From assembly GCF_030282845.1 (NCBI RefSeq), contig NZ_JASTWE010000009.1:16584-80583 (forward strand): a stretch of 64,000 bases of DNA, read 5' to 3'. Made by a program: the position numbers and the translations under genes. A model generated the notes under the pieces. It did not search any database and was not told where the DNA came from. It saw only the letters and a program-made list of their open reading frames with translations. Source of the stretch: Pseudodesulfovibrio pelocollis (GTDB lineage Bacteria > Desulfobacterota > Desulfovibrionia > Desulfovibrionales > Desulfovibrionaceae). Shown piece by piece: positions 17,576 to 28,618 of this stretch (the stretch's first letter is position 1; each line of letters begins with the position of its first letter).

Positions 17576-19207
17576 TCACTGATTCAGCCCCGCGATCCAC
17601 GACGCGCCGAGCCGGGCGTGCTCCTCGGCCACCTGCTCGACCCAGCCCGAGGAATCGCTCCGGGCGTCGAGCACCTCGCGGCTCGCCCGAAGCGGGGCCA
17701 TGACAATGGTGAAGGCGCGGCCTTGCCCGTCGCGCAGGGATTCGAGGGTGGAGACAAAGGATTGCCAGCGGCCCAGACTGCGCCCGGTGACCAGCCAGAG
17801 CACGGGCATGTCCAGCCGGGCCAGCTGGTCGCGGCCGGGCAGCCCGTCCGGCCCCACGCTGTCGTCCAGCAGGCAGACCAGGAAAGCGGGCCGCACAGCG
17901 CTCTGCCCCAGGGCCAGGGCCAGGGTCGGGACCACGCCCGTGCCGTTGCCCCACACGCCCACCCGCGCCGCGTCCATCGGCTCAAGCCCGGCAAAGTAGG
18001 CCAGGGCCGAGGCCGTGTCCGCCGCCTGCCGCTGCCGGGCCAGGGCCGCAGCCTCGGCCACGCTCAACCCCTCGGGCAGGGCGTGGGCGGCGGCCCCGCC
18101 GGATTCGTCGCAGCCGCGCGGACGGAAGGAGAACACGGCCAGCCCCGAGGCGGACAGGGCACGGGTGAACCCCTGGACCAGCCCATTGTCCACGCAGCGC
18201 TCGCCATAGGTCAGGACCACGCCGGGATGCCCCTGGCCGGCGGGCGGCAGGGTGGTCCGCCCGGCCAGTGTTTCCGGCTTCGGCTCCTTCTGGGACTTCC
18301 TGCCCGCCCTTGCCCCGGGGTCCGGCTCGGCATCGGACACCGCGAAGCGCACATCGCTCTCGCGCACATGGACCTTGACCGGGAACTGGGCGATGCGGTC
18401 GTCGTCGGTCATCAGGATGAAACGCTCGATGCGGTCGTCCTTGGCCAGGAAGGTGACGGTGCCGGTGATCGGCTCATCCGCGTGGACCGAGGGGCCGATG
18501 GTGTAGATGTATTTGGCGAACTCCTTGAGACGGCGCAGAGTCTTGTTTTTTGAGTCATAGATCAGAAAGCGGCCGTACTCGGTGTCGCGGGCGTCGATGA
18601 TGGAGATGATCCGGTCGTCGCGTGCCCGGAATTGGCCGGAAAATTCCGTGGATTCGTAGGTGTAGTATTCGGCCATCATGGACCGGCCGAAGCGCGCCTC
18701 GTGCCCCCGGTGGGCGAGGACGTCGTGGCGGCTGACATGGATGGGCGGGCCGTCGCGCTCCCCTTCCGTGCCGGACGAGGGCGGCGCGAGAGGGACATCG
18801 GGCGCGGGCGGCGTCTCGGGCGGCGGCGCGGTCTTGACCGGGCTGATGTCGATGGCGTCGGGCGCGGGCGGTTCCGGCGCTTCGGACTCGGCCGGGACGG
18901 CAGATTCAGGGGCAACGGATTCAACAGGTGCGGGCGGCGCAGCGGCCGCGTCGTCCAGGAGGATGGTCTTGTCCATGGGCAGGACCTGCGGCTGGGGCTC
19001 CTGCCTTTCCGGTTCTGCCGGAGGTGGCGCGGGAATTGGTGCAGGGATTGGTGCGGGAATCGGCATGACCACGGATTCGGCCATGGTGGTCAGATCCAGC
19101 TCCATGAGCTTGGGCGGCAGCGAACGACCCAGGTGCAGGGTCTGGATCAGCACCGCCGCGAAGGCCGCGTGCAGGAGAAGGGAGAGAATCAGGCTGAGCG
19201 CGCGCAT
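17576..19207 (-). CDS. TonB-like N-terminal, Pro-rich, periplasmic protein with alpha/beta-hydrolase-like C-terminus
   Basis: 543 residues from ATG 19207; upstream frame has no start with a ribosome site. The N-terminus resembles TonB/TolA: one membrane anchor (MRALSLILSLLLHAAFAAVLIQ), then a Pro/Ala/Glu-rich spacer (about 45-165) with IPAPIPAPIPAP. A middle domain (about 170-310) contains YYTYESTEFSGQFRA and RIISIIDARDTEYGRFLIYD. The C-terminal 225 residues look like a dienelactone-hydrolase-type alpha/beta fold (GVVLTYGERCVDNGLVQGF, FSFRPRGCDESGG), but the nucleophile elbow reads VGVWGNGTG, with Gly where Ser is expected, so it may be catalytically dead. Function unknown. Divergent from the CBS-ACT gene. 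Confidence 0.7.
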   Translation of the reverse strand: MRALSLILSLLLHAAFAAVLIQTLHLGRSLPPKLMELDLTTMAESVVMPIPAPIPAPIPAPPPAEPERQEPQPQVLPMDKTILLDDAAAAPPAPVESVAPESAVPAESEAPEPPAPDAIDISPVKTAPPPETPPAPDVPLAPPSSGTEGERDGPPIHVSRHDVLAHRGHEARFGRSMMAEYYTYESTEFSGQFRARDDRIISIIDARDTEYGRFLIYDSKNKTLRRLKEFAKYIYTIGPSVHADEPITGTVTFLAKDDRIERFILMTDDDRIAQFPVKVHVRESDVRFAVSDAEPDPGARAGRKSQKEPKPETLAGRTTLPPAGQGHPGVVLTYGERCVDNGLVQGFTRALSASGLAVFSFRPRGCDESGGAAAHALPEGLSVAEAAALARQRQAADTASALAYFAGLEPMDAARVGVWGNGTGVVPTLALALGQSAVRPAFLVCLLDDSVGPDGLPGRDQLARLDMPVLWLVTGRSLGRWQSFVSTLESLRDGQGRAFTIVMAPLRASREVLDARSDSSGWVEQVAEEHARLGASWIAGLNQ

Positions 19208-19507
19208 GTCCGGGCCTTTCCATCGTCCTTGCCAGCTCTGGCACCACTGGGGCCGGCCAGGGAGAATCCGGCCCTTTTCTCCGGTGTACGCCCCTGCGCG
19301 GCCCATGGCAAGCAAAGGGCTCGGAAACAATGGCTTTTCAGACGCTTGGGGTCGGAATTTCGTCCCTGATCGCGGCCAGGGCCAGGGGCCGCCCCTGCCG
19401 CCCACGCCACACCGCCCGGCTGGCCGTTGCATTTTTGCCAATGACCGACTAGTGTTGGGCGATGATGTGCCCTCCGGGGCGCGGAGCCGGGAACAAAGGA
19501 GGCTGCA
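19208..19507. other. Divergent intergenic region, no supported gene
   Basis: Three hundred bases between the TonB-like gene (reverse) and the CBS-ACT gene (forward). It should hold promoters in both directions; a TTGCAT...TAGTGT pair near 19425-19455 is a weak candidate for the forward gene. No ORF with a ribosome site, tRNA or repeat is seen. Confidence 0.4.
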
Positions 19508-20185
19508 ATGCTTGTCAGAGACTGGATGACGGAAAACGTCGTCACCCTGGGTGTCAACTCGTCGGTCATGGACGCGGCCGACATCCTGCGCCGCAAGGAT
19601 ATCCGGCAATTTCCGGTGATGGACGCCGAGGGGCGGCTGGTGGGCATCGTGTCCGACCGGGACATCCGCGACGCCATGCCGTCGAAGTTCATTCCCGGCG
19701 ACTGTACCGACGGCCGCGAGGGCGGCCTGAACACCCTGACCGCAGGCGACATCATGACTCCCGGCCCCCTGACCGTGGCCCCGGACACATCCATCAACGC
19801 CGTGGCCGAGATCCTGGTCAGGCACAAGGTGGGCGGCCTGCCCGTGGTGGAGGGGGGACAACTGGTGGGCATCATCACCCAGGCGGACGTTATGCGCTTC
19901 CTGTGCGCTGCGGCGGGGTCGCTGCGCTCGGGCGTCCAACTCGCCTTCCGGCTCGAAGCCCGGCCCGGCCCCCTGGCCGAACTGCTCACCGACATCCGCG
20001 AGATGGGACTGAACTTCACGAGCGTGTTCACGGCCTACGACATCCGCAACCCCGGCACCCGAAACGCCTACATCCGCCTGGAAGGCCCGGGCGGCCGCGC
20101 CGTGGAGCAACTGGTGGAAACCCTGCAAAAGAAATACATGGTCCTCTTCTACGTCAACGAGGGCGTCACCGTGGACGTGGCCTGA
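19508..20185 (+). CDS. CBS-domain pair plus ACT-like C-terminus (AcuB-like)
   Basis: 225 residues with AAAGGAGG upstream. Two CBS motifs (1-60: MLVRDWMTENVVTLGVNSSV...GIVSDRDIRDA; 78-135: TAGDIMTPGPLTVAPDTSI...GIITQADVMRF) form one adenine-nucleotide-binding Bateman module. The C-terminal 80 residues (SGVQLAFRLEARPGPLAELLTDIREMG) are ACT-like. Such proteins sense nucleotides and possibly amino acids; a regulatory role is assumed, with no catalytic domain present. It is a paralogue of the protein at 42169-42843, sharing architecture and many motifs. It stands alone, ending in a shared bidirectional terminator. Confidence 0.85.
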   Translation: MLVRDWMTENVVTLGVNSSVMDAADILRRKDIRQFPVMDAEGRLVGIVSDRDIRDAMPSKFIPGDCTDGREGGLNTLTAGDIMTPGPLTVAPDTSINAVAEILVRHKVGGLPVVEGGQLVGIITQADVMRFLCAAAGSLRSGVQLAFRLEARPGPLAELLTDIREMGLNFTSVFTAYDIRNPGTRNAYIRLEGPGGRAVEQLVETLQKKYMVLFYVNEGVTVDVA

Positions 20186-20205
20186 CCGGCCGCACCCCCG
20201 CAGTC

Positions 20206-20239
20206 AAAGGGCCGCGCTTCCGGGGAAGCGCGGCCCTTT
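20206..20239. terminator. Bidirectional terminator between converging genes
   Basis: A 16-bp perfect stem (20206-20221 with 20224-20239, loop GG) starting AAAGGG and ending CCCTTT. It separates the CBS-ACT gene from the converging CheY-like gene and can serve both directions. Confidence 0.8.
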
Positions 20240-20249
20240 GCCGTGTCGG

Positions 20250-20618
20250 CTAGTCTGCCAGGGCCTTCTTGACGGCCTCCAGCAGCTTGCGGGTGTCGAT
20301 GGGCTTGGTGAAGGTGTCCACCACGTCAAAGACCTTGGCCAGCTCGACGATGGCCTCGGGGTTGAAGGCCTCGCCGCCCGAGATGGCGATGAACTTGCGG
20401 GAGCGGTCGGACTTGATCAGCTCGCCCATGACCTGAAGCCCGCCCTTCTTGGGCAGGAAAATGTCAATGATGCTCAGGTCGATGGCATTGTCCTTGTACA
20501 CGCGCAGGGCCTCCTCGCCGTCGGCCGCCTCGACCACGGCGTATCCCTCGGCCTCAAGCACGCTCCTGAGCAGCTCCCGGATCATGGGGGCGTCGTCAAC
20601 AACCAGTATAGTCTTCAT
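20250..20618 (-). CDS. Single-domain CheY-like response regulator
   Basis: 122 residues from ATG 20618, which has AAGGAG eight bases upstream. It is a lone receiver domain: TILVVDDAPMIRELL acidic pocket, phosphoacceptor Asp in AIDLSIIDIFLPKKGG, IAISGGEAF (Ser), and FTKPIDTRKLL (Lys). No output domain, so it works by protein contact. It lies 30 bases downstream of the hybrid kinase gene (20649-23114) in the same direction, so it probably takes phosphate from that kinase's HPt domain. Confidence 0.93.
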   Translation of the reverse strand: MKTILVVDDAPMIRELLRSVLEAEGYAVVEAADGEEALRVYKDNAIDLSIIDIFLPKKGGLQVMGELIKSDRSRKFIAISGGEAFNPEAIVELAKVFDVVDTFTKPIDTRKLLEAVKKALAD

Positions 20619-20648
20619 CCTCACGCTCCTTGCGTTGATGGTCGTTTC

Positions 20649-23114
<2,466 letters not shown>

Positions 23115-23298
23115 GATCCTTATCCCGTTCACATTTCCGGTTTCGACGAGGCATGCCGGGGACCGCCGCGCACAGATGGTCCACTCTGCAACCGTAGAGA
23201 ACCCCACGGGACAGGTCAATGGTATTTTCCCATTCACCCGATGCCTTTGCCCGATTCGAGGCTGTTTTCAATCCGGCGCGGGGATGGTAGAAAGCGGC

Positions 23299-24168
23299 AT
23301 GGACTATCAGGGAACCATCATTCGCCCGCCCAGCGAGGCGGACAGCATCCTGCTCCAGGTGACGCTGGGCTGCTCCCACGGCAAATGCGCCTTCTGCGGC
23401 GCATACCAGGGCAAACGGTTCGGCATCAAGGACCGCGAGACAGTGGCCCGGGACATCACCTTTGCCGCTCGCCACTGCCGCCGCCAGCGCCGCGTGTTCC
23501 TGTGCGACGGCGACGCCCTGGTCATGCCCCAGGCCCGGCTGCTGGACATCCTGGACGCCATCCGTCGCGAGCTGCCCTGGGTCACGCGGGTCTCCACCTA
23601 TGCCAGCTCCAAGAGCCTGCGCCTGAAGAGCGACGCCCAGCTGGCAGAGCTGCGCGAGGCAGGCATCGCCATGGTCTACATGGGGCTTGAATCGGGCGAC
23701 GACACCATCCTGGCCGCCATGGACAAGAACGGCGACAGCGCGGCCATCGTGGAGCAGGGCATCCGCGCCCGGCAGGCGGGGTTCAAGCTCAACGTCACGG
23801 TCATCAACGGCCTGGGCGGGGTCGAGCGCTCCATGGAGCACGCCCGGGCCACCGGGCTGGCGCTGAGCGCCATGGACCCGGACCAGATCGGCGCCCTGAG
23901 CCTAATGCTCGTGCCGGGAACGCCGCTTTACGACAGGCACGCCCGGGGCGAGTTCGTCCTGCCCGACGCCACCGGCATGCTGGCCGAAATCCGCGAGATG
24001 CTCGCCCACCTGACCCTCACGCGCGGCCTGTTCCTGGCCAACCACGCCTCCAACTACCTGCCCCTCAAAGTCCGGCTGCCCTCGGGCCGGGACGCGGCCC
24101 TGGCCGAGCTGGACACGGCCCTGGCGGGCTGCCGCCCCCTGCGGCCGGAATCGTCGCGGCGGCTGTGA
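23299..24168 (+). CDS. Radical SAM protein (Elp3/MiaB-like fold, unassigned reaction)
   Basis: 289 residues from ATG 23299 (MDYQGTIIRPPSEADS), the usual N-terminus of this family; ATG 23284 is an alternative. The iron-sulfur motif is CSHGKCAFC (C-X4-C-X2-C) at about 27-35, preceded by LLQVTLG. Further SAM-domain strands are RVFLCDGDALVMPQ, RVSTYASSKSLRLKS, IAMVYMGLESGDD and KLNVTVINGLGG. It should cleave SAM reductively with a 4Fe-4S cluster in the cytoplasm. This family is widespread in anaerobes, with no established substrate. It is divergent from the hybrid kinase and has no downstream partner. Confidence 0.88.
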   Translation: MDYQGTIIRPPSEADSILLQVTLGCSHGKCAFCGAYQGKRFGIKDRETVARDITFAARHCRRQRRVFLCDGDALVMPQARLLDILDAIRRELPWVTRVSTYASSKSLRLKSDAQLAELREAGIAMVYMGLESGDDTILAAMDKNGDSAAIVEQGIRARQAGFKLNVTVINGLGGVERSMEHARATGLALSAMDPDQIGALSLMLVPGTPLYDRHARGEFVLPDATGMLAEIREMLAHLTLTRGLFLANHASNYLPLKVRLPSGRDAALAELDTALAGCRPLRPESSRRL

Positions 24169-25089
24169 CCCGTGAACGCGGGCCGGGCCGTGAGAGGCAG
24201 GGGGAGAGGGTCGAAAGAGGAAATGATGGGGAGTGGTGACACGGCGGACTGCCGCGCCCGGGGCGGGAAAAAGGCAAAAAAGAAGTGCGCTGGCCGGTTT
24301 GCCCGGCTGGCCTCCGACCGATTTGCTCTCGGTCCGGGGGGTTCATGCGCACGTCACTGTTTGGTGATGTGTTGCGACTCGTTTCGCTGATTTATGGCTT
24401 TTGAGGGTGATATCGCCTTTATCCTCCGCTTGGGTTCTTCCGTCTATCTCATGGGCTGCCAGTGGGCCTCCCTTGCAATCAATAGATAAGCATCCGGCGG
24501 CGGATGTAAAGAGGGAACGAGACGATTTCGGCGCGTTGCATTGGTGGTCGGGAAAAGGGAAAATGACGGGACAGGAAGGGGCGAATGGCCCAAGCAAAGT
24601 GCGCCATTCCGGGTTATCCGGGTGTATCTGGACCGTCATTTCAAATTGTGTCTGTATGACGACCTGATACGTTGGGTCTGGCGCACGGTGCTCTTTCTAG
24701 AGACAGGGCGACTCGATTCGCCACATGTGTTCTGGAAGAAATCGGTGTCTATTTCCCTCCACCCTCCGTTGCCGTTGCTGTGATGCCTTCGCTCTCGAAG
24801 GGGCCTCTGCCTTTGACTGCAATATACGCCTGTCCAAAAATCATGGCAAGGGGGTCTGGCCGAAAAAACGGCTCGCAAAGCGCAACCGCCGGGCAGTGCA
24901 GGAGATAAAAACGCGTCAGGGGAATACGGAGGAGCATGTCACCGCCCGAAGACAGGCGGACGAAACAAGAGGCAATTAAAACAGCATATTGCAATTGCTA
25001 CGCAAAGGCAAGAACAAAGACCCGGCCAAGCTGACCAGGCTGTTCGTAAATCTCCGCTCCAGGCGATGCGGGCAGCCAGTGAGCCGGGC
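24169..25089. other. 920-base stretch with no supported gene
   Basis: This is the longest unexplained gap in the window. It is less GC-rich than its surroundings. Short open frames exist on both strands, but none has a convincing ribosome site, codon bias like the neighbours or recognisable sequence. No tRNA, no clear terminator with T-run, and no IS ends were found by eye. It may hold a small RNA, a decayed gene or an insertion scar. Confidence 0.5.
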
Positions 25090-25362
25090 CTACTCGTCGG
25101 CAAAGGGGTCGCTGATGAGGTCGGCCACCCGGCTGGGGTCCAGGCCGTGCAGATGCGCGCCTTGCGCGGACAACGCATCGCTCAAGCCGTTCAGGCTCGC
25201 TGCGGCCTCCATGGCCTCGCGCCGCCCGCCGTTACGCTCCACCACGTTCAGGGCGGCGTCAAGCCCCTCGCTCGACTGACGCGAATCGCGCAGGTCCCGT
25301 ATCTTCTTGGAGAGTTGGTCTATGCGGGGCTCAAACCCCGGCGACAGGTCTATTCGATGCAT
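25090..25362 (-). CDS. Small helical hypothetical protein
   Basis: 90 residues from ATG 25362, with AAGGAGG eight bases upstream, which is the main support. It is hydrophilic and predicted helical (RIDQLSKKIRDLRDSRQSSEGLD, REAMEAAASLNGLSDAL) without cysteines, signal peptide or membrane segment. Not recognised. It is followed by no same-strand gene, and the alpha/beta hydrolase gene ends 100 bases upstream. Lineage-specific small proteins of this look are common in desulfovibrios. Confidence 0.65.
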   Translation of the reverse strand: MHRIDLSPGFEPRIDQLSKKIRDLRDSRQSSEGLDAALNVVERNGGRREAMEAAASLNGLSDALSAQGAHLHGLDPSRVADLISDPFADE

Positions 25363-25462
25363 GCGTGTCCCTCCTTGCAGCGTGGTTCGACCACAGCAAG
25401 AGGCATGCACAATCGCATTTTTCTTTTCATTTCTTGATGTTGCCGAAACACGGTCCCAAAAA

Positions 25463-26341
25463 TCAGGCAGGATTTTCCGCCCTGGCCGGGTCCGGGGCGG
25501 ACAAGGGAGCTCCAGGACCGGAAAGGCTGTCCAGGAACCGGGCCAGTCCGTCGGTATAGTCGCGGCCGGAGAGCAGGAAGCCGTCGTTGTGCCCGCCACG
25601 CAGGGCGAGGAAGGATTTGGGCCCCTGGTAGCCCTCGAACAGGGCGCGGCCCAGGGCGTGGGGCACGATCTCGTCGGCCGGCGAATGGACGAAGAGGGCC
25701 GGAATCCGCAGTCCGGTCAGGGCCTCGGCCGCGTCGTATCGGTCGCGGGCGAGGAGGCGCACGGGCAGCCAGGGGTAGAGGCGCGCGCCCATGTCCGGCA
25801 CCGAGGTGAAGGTGGATTCGACAATCAGCCCGGCCGGAGCCGCGCCCTGCGCGACCACCTGCGCGGCCAGCCCCGCGGCCACGGCCCCGCCAAGGGAGCG
25901 GCCAAAAACAATCACAGAGCCGGGCTCGACACCCCGCTCGAAGAGCCAGTCCCAGGCGGCGCGGGCATCGGCCCGGGTGGCGGTCTCGGACGGCTCGCCC
26001 TGGCTGCGGCCATAGCCCGAGTAGTCGAAGATGAGCACCGAGAGGCCAAGGTCGTGGAAGATGCGCAGCGACTCAAGCCGGTGCGAGATGTTGCCGCCGT
26101 TGCCGTGGCAGAAAAGCAGGGTGAACCGGGCCTTGGGATGGGGCAGCCACCAGCCGTGCAGCTCGGTGCCCAGCCCGTTGACCAGCAGCACGTCCTCAAA
26201 GGCCAGCCCGGCGTCGGCCGGGGTGGCGACCACGCTGCGGGTGGGGAAATAGAGCAGCCTGCGCTGGGTAAGATAGACCCAGGCGGCCAGACAAAGATAC
26301 ATCACGGCCAGAATTGACGCGATCTTCAGAAACGAGGTCAT
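25463..26341 (-). CDS. Membrane-anchored alpha/beta hydrolase (Bem46/YtmA-like)
   Basis: 292 residues from ATG 26341. One N-terminal membrane anchor (MTSFLKIASILAVMYLCLAAWVY), then the family phrase QRRLLYFPTRS. The hydrolase core has LFCHGNGGNISHRL (oxyanion hole), nucleophile motif VIFGRSLGGAVAAGLA (G-R-S-L-G), a C-terminal acidic residue near FVHSPADEIVP, and catalytic His in LRGGHNDGFL. It is a serine hydrolase held at the membrane; substrate unknown. The gene is divergent from mobA with about 100 bases between them. Confidence 0.9.
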   Translation of the reverse strand: MTSFLKIASILAVMYLCLAAWVYLTQRRLLYFPTRSVVATPADAGLAFEDVLLVNGLGTELHGWWLPHPKARFTLLFCHGNGGNISHRLESLRIFHDLGLSVLIFDYSGYGRSQGEPSETATRADARAAWDWLFERGVEPGSVIVFGRSLGGAVAAGLAAQVVAQGAAPAGLIVESTFTSVPDMGARLYPWLPVRLLARDRYDAAEALTGLRIPALFVHSPADEIVPHALGRALFEGYQGPKSFLALRGGHNDGFLLSGRDYTDGLARFLDSLSGPGAPLSAPDPARAENPA

Positions 26342-26445
26342 GGCCGGACCATACACGCCCGCGCTCCCGTTGCCTACCCTTGGCGGGCCGGACAAAATCG
26401 GCGGTTCCCCTTTTCATCGGCCCGGGCCTGGCGTACCGTGGGGAC

Positions 26446-27120
26446 ATGCATAAGACCGAAACTCCCGACGACATCGGGGCCGACACGACTGCCCGCGTCG
26501 CGGACATCCCCTGCGCCGCGATCACGGGCGTGATCCTGGCGGGCGGGCTGGGCACGCGCATGGGCTCTGTGGCCAAGGCGTTTCTCGACATCGGCGGCAG
26601 GCCCATCATCGAGCGGCTCTTGGCCGTGTACCGGCCCATCTTCGCGCAGGTGCTCATCGCGGCCCGCGAGGCAGAACCCTTTGCCCGGCTGGGGCTGCCC
26701 GTGGCCCTGGACCGCTTCGAAGCGCGCAGCTCCCTGACCGGCATCCACGCCGGACTCGCGGCCATGACCACTGACCACGGTTTTTTCGCGGCCTGCGACG
26801 CACCCTTTCTGCGGGCCGGGCTGGTGCGCCGCCTGCTGGCCCATGTGGAGCCGGACGATGACGTGGTCCTGCCCCTCAAGGAGGACGGCTACCGCGAGCC
26901 GCTGACCGCGGTCTACTCCCGCCGCTGTCTGCCCCACATCGCCCGCCAGCTGGAAAACGGGAATTTCAAGATCATCGATTTCTTCCACCGGGTGAAGGTC
27001 CGAGAGGTGCCGGTGGCTGCATTGGTTCCCGGCGACCCTGACCTGATCTCGTTTCTCAACGTCAACCGCCCCGAGGACCTGGCCCTGGCCCGGCAGATGG
27101 CCGAAGAAGGGGCGTTTTAG
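26446..27120 (+). CDS. mobA: Molybdenum cofactor guanylyltransferase
   Basis: 224 residues from ATG 26446; a longer frame exists but would overlap the divergent hydrolase promoter. The nucleotide-binding motif is ILAGGLGTRMGSVAKAFLDIGG at about 30-50, with later DAPFLRAGLV and the acidic GTP site region. MobA joins GTP to molybdopterin to make the guanine dinucleotide cofactor (bis-MGD) needed by formate dehydrogenase. The 3' end overlaps that of mobB by four bases (convergent). Context with fdhD, moeA, fdhE and fdhAB matches the role. Confidence 0.92.
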   Translation: MHKTETPDDIGADTTARVADIPCAAITGVILAGGLGTRMGSVAKAFLDIGGRPIIERLLAVYRPIFAQVLIAAREAEPFARLGLPVALDRFEARSSLTGIHAGLAAMTTDHGFFAACDAPFLRAGLVRRLLAHVEPDDDVVLPLKEDGYREPLTAVYSRRCLPHIARQLENGNFKIIDFFHRVKVREVPVAALVPGDPDLISFLNVNRPEDLALARQMAEEGAF

Positions 27121-27704
27121 CGCCGCGAGGTTCTCCGGCCAGCCGCCTTGCACACTCTTTCTCCCAGCCTGTCCGCGCTCCACAGGCCGCTGCGCACCCA
27201 GCCGTGGAAACGCCGAGCGATCCACTCTGCCAGCCCGGCCGCGTCGTTCAGGGCAAAGACCGGCACGCCCGCGTCGGCCGGATCATCCGTGACCATGGCC
27301 ATCAAGCGCTTCTCGTCGGCGTTGTCCTTATCGCACAGGGGCTCGGCGTGGGCCTCGGCGCGGAACACCTCGATCTTGGGCATGTCCGAGCGGAAAAAGC
27401 CTTCGGCCAGCACTAGCTGCCGGTCGGCGAAAAAGGTCTCGGCCAGTTCGGCCAGCGACATCTCCCGGTCCACGGATTTGATCACCGCCACCCGGGTCGG
27501 CGAGGACACGGCAACCGTGGCCGCCCCGGCCTGCCGATGCCGCCAGGAATCCTTGCCCTCGCGGTCCATCTCGAAGCTGTGGGCATCGTGCTTGACCGTG
27601 CCCACGCTCAGGCCCAGGGCGGCCAGCTCTGGCAGCAGCCCCTCGATGAGGGTCGTCTTGCCTGATTTCTTCTTGCCGACGATGCACAATACGGGAACGG
27701 ACAT
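27117..27704 (-). CDS. mobB: Molybdopterin-guanine dinucleotide biosynthesis GTPase adapter
   Basis: 195 residues from ATG 27704 (GAGGTGG upstream). The P-loop is VGKKKSGKTTLIEGLL at about 9-24, followed by VGTVKHDAHSFEMDREGKDSWRHRQAGA, a signature of MobB. It binds GTP and assists MobA in the cytoplasm. A C-terminal tail (about 165-195) includes ALNDAAGLAEWIARRFHGW. It converges on mobA with overlapping stops, an arrangement different from the usual mobAB operon, so the two are transcribed separately. Confidence 0.92.
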   Translation of the reverse strand: MSVPVLCIVGKKKSGKTTLIEGLLPELAALGLSVGTVKHDAHSFEMDREGKDSWRHRQAGAATVAVSSPTRVAVIKSVDREMSLAELAETFFADRQLVLAEGFFRSDMPKIEVFRAEAHAEPLCDKDNADEKRLMAMVTDDPADAGVPVFALNDAAGLAEWIARRFHGWVRSGLWSADRLGERVCKAAGRRTSRR

Positions 27705-27838
27705 GGGAACCACCTCGTAGTGTGAGAGCAGGGGGAAAAGACGCTTCTTTGCGCCGCCGCGCCAATGGGCAGTATACAGGAGACTGACCAAAAATGCCAC
27801 GCCGGACGGGCCGCCCGCGAACCGGCAGGGAGCGGACC

Positions 27839-28618
27839 ATGGACTCACAAAACTTCGACATCCACGAATACCGCCAGGGGTTCACGCGCAGGCCCATCGC
27901 CTCCATCCGCGAGGTGCCCCTGACCATCATGCTCAACGGCCGCGAGGTGGTCACCCTGCTGTGCACCGCCAAGCACCCGGAATATCTCGCCGTGGGCTTT
28001 CTCAAGTCCGACGCCTTCATCACCAACCCGGACCAGATCACGGACCTGACCGTGCGCCGGGACGACCAGCGCCTTGTGGCCGAGGTGGAGACCTGCCACG
28101 ATCCCTGGGAGAACCGGATCATGGAGCGCTCCATCACCTCGGGCTGCGGCAAGGGCACCAACTTCGGCCGCAACGTGCAGACCGTGTCCAAGCGGCGCCT
28201 CGGGGGCGACATCCGGGTCACGCCCGAGCAGATCCTGGCCCTGGTCCGCGAGCTGCACGAACGCTCCACCCTTTACAACCACACGCGCGGATGCCACAAT
28301 TCATCCCTGTGCACACCGGATGAGATGCTCCTCTTCCGCGAGGACATCGGGCGGCACAATGCCATTGACATGCTCTGCGGCCAGTGCTTCCTGGACAACG
28401 TGGCCGTGGCCGACAAGATGATCGTGTCCACCGGGCGCGTGGCCTCGGAGATTCTGCTCAAGGTGGTGCGCATCGGCGTGCCCATCCTGGTCTCCACGGC
28501 CGTGGCCACCAATTTTTCGGTGGAGCTGGCGCGCAAGACCGGCATCACCCTGGTGGGCAACGCCAAGGACGACAGCTTCTGGGTCTACAACGACAACGGA
28601 CGGATAGTGGGATTCTAA
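27839..28618 (+). CDS. fdhD: Formate dehydrogenase sulfurtransferase
   Basis: 259 residues from ATG 27839, with AGGGAG seven bases upstream. Family segments: EVPLTIMLNGREVVTLLCTAKHPEYLAVGFL, SGCGKGTNFG, TRGCHNSSLCTPDE, FREDIGRHNAIDMLCGQ. FdhD transfers sulfur from a cysteine desulfurase to the bis-MGD cofactor, which FdhA needs for activity. The canonical CxxC loop is reduced to a single Cys (SGCGKG) here. The stop overlaps the likely start of moeA, so the two are translated together. Confidence 0.93.
   Translation: MDSQNFDIHEYRQGFTRRPIASIREVPLTIMLNGREVVTLLCTAKHPEYLAVGFLKSDAFITNPDQITDLTVRRDDQRLVAEVETCHDPWENRIMERSITSGCGKGTNFGRNVQTVSKRRLGGDIRVTPEQILALVRELHERSTLYNHTRGCHNSSLCTPDEMLLFREDIGRHNAIDMLCGQCFLDNVAVADKMIVSTGRVASEILLKVVRIGVPILVSTAVATNFSVELARKTGITLVGNAKDDSFWVYNDNGRIVGF

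Noticed and set aside
15860..18553. An 897-codon open frame antisense to the multi-PAS kinase and TonB-like gene
   Set aside because: It spans two real reverse-strand genes and the gap between them; its composition is that of a shadow frame.
24343..24639. 98-codon reverse open frame in the gene-poor stretch
   Set aside because: No ribosome site, no recognisable sequence and unusual composition; treated as chance.
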